Positions 35,283 through 43,273 of a DNA stretch of 64,000 nt are shown piece after piece. The stretch is from contig CAZDXB010000014.1 of NCBI GenBank assembly GCA_964509335.1, forward strand, positions 1-64,000, given 5' to 3'. Every line of letters starts with the position of its first letter. Within the stretch, counting starts at the first letter, position 1. Under the pieces are notes generated by a model. The model ran no database searches, was not told the origin of the DNA, and saw nothing but the letters and a program-made list of their open reading frames with translations. The translations under genes and the position numbers were made by a program. The DNA is from CAZDXB01 sp964509335. GTDB taxonomy: Bacteria; Bacteroidota; Ignavibacteria; Kapaibacteriales; UBA2268.

Positions 35283-36260
35283 CTAAATTTTATCGAGTTT
35301 TTTCAAATACTCGTAATAATCTTCCAATTTTGCTTTTATTTCATCGTAATCGTCCATCAAAACTAACTCCTGCCGGACTTTCGAAGCGCTGTGCAATCCC
35401 TTCAAATAACCGGAATAGTGTTTCCTGAACTCGTATAATCCCCTCGGAAAACCGCGATGCTTGATAGATAAATCCAGATGCTCCAAACATACGTCTATTC
35501 TTTCGCGAACGCTCGGCGGTTCGGGCTCTTTTCCTTCGAGCAACCGCTTTACTTCTCTAAAAATAAAGGGGTAGCCGACAGCCGCCCTTCCAATCATTAC
35601 CGCGTCGCATCCGGTCGTCTCGAACGCTTTTTTCGCGTCTTCCGGTTTCTTTACGTCTCCGTTCAAAATAACGGGAATTTTTATTTTTCCCTTGACTTTC
35701 GGAATCCAACTCCAATCGGCGACGCCGCGCATAGCTTGCGACCGCGTCCTGCAGTGAACCGCTATCGCTTTCGCTCCCGCTTCCTCGACCTTCTCCGCGA
35801 CTTCCTCTATAACAATAGAATCGCCGTCCCAACCCAACCGCGTCTTAATCGTTACGGGAATAGAAACCGACTCCGCGACGGCTTTAGTTACCTCCGCCAT
35901 TCTTTCGGGATTCTTCAAAAAAGCGGCTCCGGCATTGTTGTTCACGACTTTCTTCACCCAGCAACCGAAATTTATATCCAGTATATCCGCTCCGCTATTT
36001 TCGACAATCTTCGCCGACTCTATCATCGAATCCCTATTAGCTCCGAAAATCTGAACGGCAATAGGTCTTTCCTCGTCCAAAACTTTCATTTTATCGAAAG
36101 ATTTTTCCGAATCGCGAATCAACGCTTCCGAAGCGATGAACTCGGTGTAAAGCAAATCCGCCCCCATCCTTTTACAAATCAGTCGGAACGGTAAATCCGT
36201 TACGCCTTCCATTGGCGCTAAAACTATTCCCCGCGGAATTTTTATTTTGCCGATTTCCAT
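35283..36260 (-). CDS. dusB: tRNA-dihydrouridine synthase (DusB-like)
   Basis: A 325-residue flavoenzyme that reduces uridine to dihydrouridine in tRNA D-loops. It opens with the Dus signature LAPMEGVTDLPFRLICK; the catalytic cysteine is in INFGCWVKKV, the FMN-phosphate site near the end is GCDAVMIGRAAVG, and MKTRLGWD is represented by TIKTRLGWD. The residue after the catalytic Cys is Trp where most family members have Pro. The gene is divergent from the glycosylase gene with only 52 bases between. Confidence 0.93.
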   Translation of the reverse strand: MEIGKIKIPRGIVLAPMEGVTDLPFRLICKRMGADLLYTEFIASEALIRDSEKSFDKMKVLDEERPIAVQIFGANRDSMIESAKIVENSGADILDINFGCWVKKVVNNNAGAAFLKNPERMAEVTKAVAESVSIPVTIKTRLGWDGDSIVIEEVAEKVEEAGAKAIAVHCRTRSQAMRGVADWSWIPKVKGKIKIPVILNGDVKKPEDAKKAFETTGCDAVMIGRAAVGYPFIFREVKRLLEGKEPEPPSVRERIDVCLEHLDLSIKHRGFPRGLYEFRKHYSGYLKGLHSASKVRQELVLMDDYDEIKAKLEDYYEYLKKLDKI

Positions 36261-36312
36261 CGCCGGTTTTACTTTTGCCTAATTATTAATAATAGATTCC
36301 GCAAAATAATAA

Positions 36313-36927
36313 ATGGCGAATACAAAATTTAGCTTGGATTACAATAAAGCGTTGCCGAAAGAATTCTACAGCCGCGAAACGGAACAAGTAGCTAAAAATT
36401 TACTTGGCAAAGCTTTTGTTTGCGAGCGGAAAGGAAAACCTCTAGCGGCTATGATAACCGAAACGGAAGCGTATTTATACGAAGGAGACCCCTCCTGCCA
36501 CGCTTCGCGAGGAAAAACGAAAAGAAACGCCGCGATGTTTGAATCCGGCGGAACCCTTTACGTTTACACTATCTACGGAATACACAGCTGCGCCAATATC
36601 GCAACAGAAAAATCCGGCAAAGGATGCGCCGCCTTAATTAGAGCGGCTGAACCGCTCTTGGGAATCGACGAAATGAAAAAAAATCGGGGGACGTCGGAAA
36701 TAAAAGCCTTATGCAAAGGACCCGGCAATTTCGCCAAAGCGTTCGGCTTAACCAAGGAAGATAGTTTTAAATCATTGTTATCCAAGGAAATATTCGTGCA
36801 AGAATATAAAAATATCGCGAGTTCGGAAATAAAAATCACTGGAAGAATTGGAATAAGCAAAGCCGCCGACCTCCCTTTAAGGTTTTTTATTAAAAATTCG
36901 GCGTTCGTTTCAGGGAAAAAATCATAA
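36313..36927 (+). CDS. DNA-3-methyladenine glycosylase (AAG/MPG family)
   Basis: A 204-residue base-excision enzyme that removes alkylated purines. The family motif ITETEAYLYEGDPSCHASRGKT contains the catalytic Glu and the conserved Asp-x-x-x-His; TLYVYTIYGIHSCANI and GPGNFAKAFG follow as in human AAG and bacterial Mpg. Length is normal. The upstream 52-base gap is shared with the divergent dusB gene. No terminator is seen after it. Confidence 0.95.
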   Translation: MANTKFSLDYNKALPKEFYSRETEQVAKNLLGKAFVCERKGKPLAAMITETEAYLYEGDPSCHASRGKTKRNAAMFESGGTLYVYTIYGIHSCANIATEKSGKGCAALIRAAEPLLGIDEMKKNRGTSEIKALCKGPGNFAKAFGLTKEDSFKSLLSKEIFVQEYKNIASSEIKITGRIGISKAADLPLRFFIKNSAFVSGKKS

Positions 36928-37079
36928 TATATTAGCTTTTTAAGTAATTTAATTGATTTTTCAATTCTATTTTAATATTTTGAGAATTTGAAATTTATTA
37001 TATTGGCGTTTTTAAAATAAAACGCGTTATTATGGAACGCTCGGAAGAGCCATATTATTGGAGTTATAGGAGAGAAAAT

Positions 37080-39140
37080 ATGTTGAGAAGCATTTTAACG
37101 GTAGTTGTAAGTATTTTATTTATAACAAATTTAGCGGCGTCTCAAGAGAAAACGTCCGAACCGGAATACGCCGAATCGCCTTACGAACAAAGAGACAGTT
37201 ACGGCTTCTTTGGAAGACTAAATTATAATATGCACACGGCGAGTTTCGCCGGCGAAGAGTGGAATGTTCCCAACTGCTGCCCCGAATTCGAAAGCGGAAT
37301 TGGTTTCGGGTTTGGAATTGGAGCTTTCTATTCGCTGCCGATTATGAAGAACTGGGATTTGAATCTAAGACTATCCTATAATAACTTAAGCGCTTTGCTT
37401 TCTAGGGAAGAACCCATAACGGTTTCTAATCCTAACGGAACTTCTACCGACGGATTATTCGAGCATCAAATCGACGCCTCCCTATCGTCGATAGCTTTAT
37501 CGCCTTTGGCTACTTATAGAACGACAAAACAAGTTTCGCTGCATTTAGGATTCAGAGCGGGCGCGTTTATGGTCTCCCAATATTCTCAAAAAGAAGAAAT
37601 AAAAGAACCTTCTAACGGTTATTTCCCCGACACCGGAGACAGAACCAGACACGAATCCGACGGAGATATTCCAAACGCTTCTGCGTTGGACGTTGCCGCT
37701 CTTGTAGGATTGAGTTACAGTTTGCCATTGAACAAATCTTTCGAATGGTTTTTAGAACCGGAGGTTTTCTACAGCTTCGGCGTTATGCCAGTTTCCTCGG
37801 ACGTTTCTTGGACGGCAAACGGGCTAAGCGGCGGTATCGCTATCAAATACGCTCCGAGAGAAGTTATCGAACCGATAATTCCGCCAAAAGAAGCTCCCGC
37901 GCCGCCGTTGCCGGCGCCTCCCCCGCCGCCGGAATTCAAAGCTTTCATTACGGCGGTTTCAGTGGACGAGGAAGGCAACGAATCGGACGTATCGCAAATT
38001 CGAGTTAACGAATACCTTTCCAGAAGAATTCACCCATTGCTCAACTTTATTTTCTTCGATAATAACTCCGCTGAAATTTCACCCAGATACAAGAGGATGG
38101 GCGAAGAAGAAAAGGAAAACTTCAGCCCCAACTTTCTCGTAGATTTGGAAACAATGGAAGTTTATCACCAAGTGCTGAATATAGTCGGCAATAGAATGAA
38201 ACGATATCCTAACACCACAATTAAACTAATAGGATGCAATGCAAATCAAGGACCTGAAAAAGGAAATATTGAACTGTCGAGAAATAGAGCCGAGAACGTA
38301 AAGAACTTCTTAATTAACGAATGGGACATCAACGGCGAAAGAATTGAAATCGAAGCCAAAAATTTACCCGAAATCCCGTCAAATCCATCGACGCCCGCGG
38401 GAGTCGAAGAAAACAGAAGAGTCGAAATGAAAACGCAATACAACGACATTATTTTCGCCCCGCTAACCGTAAGAGACACTCTTCGCGAGACTACGCCCCC
38501 GATGCTTCGCTTCAAACCGCGCGTCGAAGCCGAAGTGGGAGTCAAAAATTGGACTGTTAGAACTTGGCAAGGAGACAAAGAACTGAAAGTTTTCAAAGGA
38601 GCCGGCTCGCCTCCGCAAAAACTCGAAATTGACTTAGAAAATGAACAAGAGTACGTGCCAATTCTCGATGAAGATTTCAAATATCAATTAACTATAACCG
38701 ACAACAATAACAACACTTGGAAATCCGAAGTAAAACGTCTGGAAGTTCAGCCATACACTATCCAAAACAAATACTTAGCTATGTTGAACGGGGAAAAAGT
38801 GGACGCCAGAGACTTCGACCAATTCAGTTTAATATCTTTCGATTTCAACAAATCTTACTTAAAACCCGAACACGAACCAATCGTCAAATTAGCTAAGAGA
38901 CGAATAAAAGAAAATTCAAAAGTGGAAATTGAAGGACACACCGACAACACAGGCGAACAAAGAAGAAACATAGAACTCTCTAAGGAAAGAGCGAACACAG
39001 TCGCCGAAGAATTAGGCGTCGATAAAAGCAAAGCCGTCGGTTTGGGGTTGAAAAATCCACTATATACTAATGAATTGCCCGAGGGCAGATTCTATAACAG
39101 AACCGTCGTTATTTCGGTTGAAACAAAAATCGAACTTTAA
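37080..39140 (+). CDS. Envelope protein with N-terminal barrel and two OmpA-like domains
   Basis: A 686-residue exported protein. The ATG at 37080 has a GGAGAG Shine-Dalgarno and begins a signal peptide ending in NLAASQ; the upstream in-frame ATG at 37032 would hide it. Residues about 25-260 look like an eight-stranded barrel, then comes a Pro/Ala-rich hinge (about 263-285), a first OmpA-like domain (about 318-455) and a second at about 580-686. The second has canonical GHTDNTGEQRRNIELSKERA with the Asp and Arg that hold diaminopimelate. The first has GCNANQGPEKGNIELSRNRA, with Asn in place of the key Asp. It probably ties outer membrane to peptidoglycan. The next gene is T9SS cargo. Confidence 0.85.
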   Translation: MLRSILTVVVSILFITNLAASQEKTSEPEYAESPYEQRDSYGFFGRLNYNMHTASFAGEEWNVPNCCPEFESGIGFGFGIGAFYSLPIMKNWDLNLRLSYNNLSALLSREEPITVSNPNGTSTDGLFEHQIDASLSSIALSPLATYRTTKQVSLHLGFRAGAFMVSQYSQKEEIKEPSNGYFPDTGDRTRHESDGDIPNASALDVAALVGLSYSLPLNKSFEWFLEPEVFYSFGVMPVSSDVSWTANGLSGGIAIKYAPREVIEPIIPPKEAPAPPLPAPPPPPEFKAFITAVSVDEEGNESDVSQIRVNEYLSRRIHPLLNFIFFDNNSAEISPRYKRMGEEEKENFSPNFLVDLETMEVYHQVLNIVGNRMKRYPNTTIKLIGCNANQGPEKGNIELSRNRAENVKNFLINEWDINGERIEIEAKNLPEIPSNPSTPAGVEENRRVEMKTQYNDIIFAPLTVRDTLRETTPPMLRFKPRVEAEVGVKNWTVRTWQGDKELKVFKGAGSPPQKLEIDLENEQEYVPILDEDFKYQLTITDNNNNTWKSEVKRLEVQPYTIQNKYLAMLNGEKVDARDFDQFSLISFDFNKSYLKPEHEPIVKLAKRRIKENSKVEIEGHTDNTGEQRRNIELSKERANTVAEELGVDKSKAVGLGLKNPLYTNELPEGRFYNRTVVISVETKIEL

Positions 39141-39286
39141 ACAAAAAAGAGTATATATTTCATTAAAAATTAAAATTCAAAAAAAATATTAATTTATTTT
39201 AAGAAAAAATGAAACGTTTTCGAGTTTGCCGTGTTTATATATTATAGAAAAGACAAAAATTTGAAAAATAAAATAAAGGTGAAAAA

Positions 39287-42200
39287 ATGAAATTAAGGTT
39301 TACTTCAGCGCTGCTTGCCGTTTTTTTCGCGTTCTTTAGTTTTGCTACGGCGCAAAATAAAACGCTCGAAATTTTATTTTCCGACCCGCTGGAATACCCA
39401 GTTGTCAACACTGCTTTTTCGCTTAAAGCCGATGGAACTGAGATAAGAAGCGGATATTCGTCCGACAATGTAATCGTCGAAGAATGGGAATACGGTCAAA
39501 TCGTAGAAAGAAACGTTTTGGAAGTTGAATGTCCCGCTATGGAAGAAACAGCTTTCTCTGCGGTTTTAGTAGTCGATATATCGACGTCTATGTCGGAGAA
39601 TGTAAGCGAAAGTTCTTCGCAAGCAAAAATCGACGTAACCAAAAACGTTCTAAAAATGTTCGTTCAAGAGATGGACCCATCCCGCACAGAAGTCGCAATA
39701 ACGGCTTTTTGCGGCGACGCCATGGGGCTGCCAATTAACGACCCTAAACCTATTAGACCCTATACTACCGATAAAGACGCTTTAATGTACGCGATAGATA
39801 ATTTGCCGGATTTGTGCAGCGGCACGAACTGGAACGCCGCCTTCTTGCATAGAAACGGCTTCGATTGGTGGGAAGAACTAAGCGCTCTGCACTACTGCAA
39901 ACCCAGCGTAGCTAGATACAAACCCGTTATCATATTTCTAACCGACGGAAACCATTTGCCGAAATGGGGCGGTCCGGTAGACTACGATCAAATTACTCTT
40001 CTCGCTAAACAAAGAAACGCCCGGATTTATGTAGTTCAAATTGGCGACGAAGACATTACGGACGACAATCAAAGAGCTATCAATTACTTAGCCGGCGTCG
40101 AAGGGAACTCTTCAGACAATCAATTTTTAGGCATTACCGACGCCGACGCGTTAGAAACCGTTTACAGAGATATACTCCAAGAAGCAGGCGAAATAGGCGA
40201 CCCGCCGCCCTGCCATATACTTTGGGAATCGGGATGCGAAGGCGGCAGCGCGACTTTTACTTTTTTAGACCACGAAGGAATAAGCGCTACGTCCGAATTT
40301 GAACTTAGAGAAGACAAAAAACCCTATATTGAAATAACGCCGGATGTTAACTACCTTTTCCAAGACGTGGCTCCCGGAAATAGCGACACCGAAACTTTAA
40401 CCCTTTACGCTAGACAAAACGATTTAGTGATTGAAGGAGCCGATATGCTAAATCCAATAAGAGCGCAAGGAAGATACACTATAGTAGATTGGGGCGACCA
40501 AGCGCCTCCGCCTATAAACTTAACCGAAGGCGAACCTTACGACATAGTCGTAGAATATACGCCCGCCGACGAAAATTATTCAAAAGCTACTTTTGAACTG
40601 ACGGGGACGGCTTGCGGCGGCAGAGAGTTTACCGTAGAAGGCGAAATGTTGCCTTTCTTGAGAGACTTAGATATGGGCGACGTCGCTATCAATTCAAGTT
40701 CGAGCGATACATTCACCGGATTGTTTTGCAATAAAACCGGCGGCGCAATCAGAGTTAATTCAGCAAGCTTAGAAGAAAACGACGCGGATAATTTCGAACT
40801 GCTATCCCCCACCGGTTCTTTTGAAGTAGATTCGGGAGATTGCATTGAAGTCTCTATTAGATTTTCTCCAATCGAACCAGCCGGAACAAAGCAAACCCAA
40901 TTGAAATTCAGAACGAATTACGGAAACGACAGAACGTTTGAATGCACGGTAACGGGAAACGCTCTCGGCGACAAAACAATGACTCACGACAGCCCCGGAT
41001 TCGATTCGACCGATTGCAACAACACAACTACCGAAACAACTATTATGCTCGAAAACTCTGGCAACGTCGAAATGGGGGTAACTAATTGCGAAATACTACC
41101 CGACGAAACGAATTTCGGAATTACAAGTCAGTGTCCTCCGACAATCGGCGCCGCCTCTCAAGAACCTCTAACGATTGAATTTCATCCTTCGGTATTCCAA
41201 AACGCCGACCATACGGCGACTCTTAGAGTGGAAAGCGACGCTGAAAACAGCCCTTACGAAATAGATTTAATTGGACCGATGCGCAATATTGCCTTCAGTC
41301 TCCCTAACAACGCCGACTTCGGCGAAGTCTGCGTCGGCTCTCCGCAAAACTTTACTATCGACGTAACAAACGACGGCAACGTTGGCTTTATGGTTGACCT
41401 GGCGATTAACGCCCCGTTCCAGCCGGTTAACGGCTCTGTTTATCTACCCGCGGGGGAAACCGTTCCGGTTGAAATTGAATTCGCTCCTGCGTCTGACGGC
41501 TCGTTCGACGAAGAACTTGCCGTTACCGACCAAGAATGCGGCTACGAAGAAACTATAACCGTATCGGGAATGGGCGTATATCCGAGTATTACGCTAAATC
41601 CGCAAATTAATTTATCCGCTACAATCGGCGACGACGCGAGCGACCAAATAACGCTAACGAACAACTCCGATAGCCCGCTTAATATACAAAGCATAACGCC
41701 CGTAGATAACGTTAGATTCAACGTTACTAATATTAATCCGCCGCTCGCTACCGATTTAGCTCCGGGCGGAACCTTGACATTCACGATTACATACACGCCT
41801 CAGACCGGAGACTCCGACTTTCTGGAATCCGGCTTGCAAATAACCGGAAACACTTGCAATTTCGACACGACGGCGACTATCACTGGCAATCCCGGTTTAG
41901 CCACGATTAATATAGAAATCGACGAATACACCGGATTTGACGGCGAAACGAAATACATACCCGTTTATCTTAGAAACGGAAACAACTTCGACCAATCAAA
42001 TACAACTGAAATTACCGCTGATATTAGATACAACGGCAAGCTTCTGGAATCTCAAAATTATACGGAATCGGCGCCTGACGCCCAAGGATTCAGAACGATT
42101 ACTTTATCGGATATCGAAGTTGAACCGATAAACTCTAGACAAGATATCGATACGATAAAATTCTTGGTGAAACAAACCGATCCAGCGGTCGTTTCCACGC

Positions 42201-42973
42201 CGCTCGAAATTCTAAACCCGACCGGCGACGGCGGAGCGCAACTTATTCCCGACAACGGACTCTTCGACTTGAATCCCGCGTCCGCTATAATTTCTATCGA
42301 CAGCGTAAAGGCGCAACCCGGCGAGAATTTCAAGATACCTATTAGAATTAGAGACGCTCAAAATATATCCGACTTCAACGATAGCATAAAGGCGAAGATT
42401 AGATTTAACGGAACAATTCTGGAACCGCGTTGGGAACCGGATTTAATTGATAAAAAATCATTTGACAAAGACAATGGCGAATGGGAAATTACTCTTAGAT
42501 TTCCCCCCAACATAAATAACGGCATCCTAAACGAACTTCCCGTTAGAGCGATGCTCGGTTCGGTTACAGAAACGTCCATCGCTATTGATTCTCTTTGGCT
42601 AAAAGTCGGCGGCGCAAACTTGACCGCCGAACCCGGTCATTTTGCGCTTGTCGGACTATGCAAAGACGGCGAAGAAGACTCCACGAGATTGTTTAAATAC
42701 AATCCGAACGCGTCAGCGCAGATAATCTCTATTAAACCAAATCCGAACGAGGGAACGGCGACAATCGAATACGAAACCTCGGAAGTCGCGCAAACGACCC
42801 TATGGATTTCCGACATCCTCGGCAACAGAGTTAAACGAATAGCTTCCGGCGTCTTGGAAAGAGGCGTAAAAACGGCGCAATTCGAAGCTCAAGAACTGCC
42901 GGACGGCGTTTACTTTATTATACTGCAAACGCCGACTCAAATCGTTCGCGAGAAAATCTATATTCTAAGATAA
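39287..42973 (+). CDS. Secreted VWA protein with anchor-D-like repeats and T9SS sorting domain
   Basis: A 1228-residue exported protein. Signal peptide residues 1-22; a von Willebrand factor A domain (about 88-295) with intact metal site D97-I-S-T-S101; then several Ig-like repeats of the choice-of-anchor-D/ASPM type (about 355-860; each with GDVAI/FGEVCVG-like starts and PLTIEF/VPVEIEFAP ends, and Cys pairs); and a C-terminal type A T9SS sorting domain from about 1146 (KPNPNEGTATIEY ... DGVYFIIL ... REKIYILR). It should be carried across the outer membrane by T9SS and bound to the surface or released. The VWA domain suggests metal-dependent adhesion. A terminator follows. Confidence 0.88.
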   Translation: MKLRFTSALLAVFFAFFSFATAQNKTLEILFSDPLEYPVVNTAFSLKADGTEIRSGYSSDNVIVEEWEYGQIVERNVLEVECPAMEETAFSAVLVVDISTSMSENVSESSSQAKIDVTKNVLKMFVQEMDPSRTEVAITAFCGDAMGLPINDPKPIRPYTTDKDALMYAIDNLPDLCSGTNWNAAFLHRNGFDWWEELSALHYCKPSVARYKPVIIFLTDGNHLPKWGGPVDYDQITLLAKQRNARIYVVQIGDEDITDDNQRAINYLAGVEGNSSDNQFLGITDADALETVYRDILQEAGEIGDPPPCHILWESGCEGGSATFTFLDHEGISATSEFELREDKKPYIEITPDVNYLFQDVAPGNSDTETLTLYARQNDLVIEGADMLNPIRAQGRYTIVDWGDQAPPPINLTEGEPYDIVVEYTPADENYSKATFELTGTACGGREFTVEGEMLPFLRDLDMGDVAINSSSSDTFTGLFCNKTGGAIRVNSASLEENDADNFELLSPTGSFEVDSGDCIEVSIRFSPIEPAGTKQTQLKFRTNYGNDRTFECTVTGNALGDKTMTHDSPGFDSTDCNNTTTETTIMLENSGNVEMGVTNCEILPDETNFGITSQCPPTIGAASQEPLTIEFHPSVFQNADHTATLRVESDAENSPYEIDLIGPMRNIAFSLPNNADFGEVCVGSPQNFTIDVTNDGNVGFMVDLAINAPFQPVNGSVYLPAGETVPVEIEFAPASDGSFDEELAVTDQECGYEETITVSGMGVYPSITLNPQINLSATIGDDASDQITLTNNSDSPLNIQSITPVDNVRFNVTNINPPLATDLAPGGTLTFTITYTPQTGDSDFLESGLQITGNTCNFDTTATITGNPGLATINIEIDEYTGFDGETKYIPVYLRNGNNFDQSNTTEITADIRYNGKLLESQNYTESAPDAQGFRTITLSDIEVEPINSRQDIDTIKFLVKQTDPAVVSTPLEILNPTGDGGAQLIPDNGLFDLNPASAIISIDSVKAQPGENFKIPIRIRDAQNISDFNDSIKAKIRFNGTILEPRWEPDLIDKKSFDKDNGEWEITLRFPPNINNGILNELPVRAMLGSVTETSIAIDSLWLKVGGANLTAEPGHFALVGLCKDGEEDSTRLFKYNPNASAQIISIKPNPNEGTATIEYETSEVAQTTLWISDILGNRVKRIASGVLERGVKTAQFEAQELPDGVYFIILQTPTQIVREKIYILR

Positions 42974-43000
42974 ACTAGCGAGATTTTTTAAATTTATTAT

Positions 43001-43029
43001 AAGGGCGGACTCAAAACCCGCCCTTTTTT
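43001..43029 (+). terminator. Rho-independent terminator after the VWA protein gene
   Basis: AAGGGCGG and CCGCCCTT pair over a loop near ACTCAAAAC and a T run follows, 28 bases after the stop. Confidence 0.9.
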
Positions 43030-43048
43030 ATTACTCAATACGTTAGTA

Positions 43049-43070
43049 GCGAAGACGCCCCCGTCTTCGC
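43049..43070. repeat. Dispersed hairpin repeat, family B copy 1
   Basis: GCGAAGACG and CGTCTTCGC form a perfect 9-base stem over CCCC, preceded by GTTAGTA. A close copy is at 45753-45773, flanking the other side of the next gene. Confidence 0.8.
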
Positions 43071-43114
43071 AAGCAATAACAAAAAACGTCGCCTTATAGA
43101 GTTATCGTAGAACG

Positions 43115-43134
43115 CATCGGGGCTTGACCCGATG
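43115..43134. repeat. Dispersed hairpin repeat, family A copy 2
   Basis: CATCGGGGCTTGACCCGATG matches the copy at 19211-19230 except for one base, and the flanks ACG before and TTATATTTGA after are also nearly the same. Confidence 0.8.
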
Positions 43135-43273
43135 TTATATTTGATGTTTTGAGCCCCCCGCCTTCTTCAAAGGGTAACCGAACCCTTCGGCGCGCTCAAA
43201 AACCAAAACGCTTTTATATTCTCGAAAAAAAGTCATATTTTATTAAAAACTATCGTAAACAATTGGAGATATT

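Larger units (their letters stand above)
42974..43273. other. Intergenic stretch with terminator and two hairpin repeats
   Basis: Three hundred bases between the two T9SS cargo genes hold a terminator and one copy each of repeat families A and B, plus a short inverted repeat GGGT/ACCC near 43178. No gene is visible. Confidence 0.75.
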
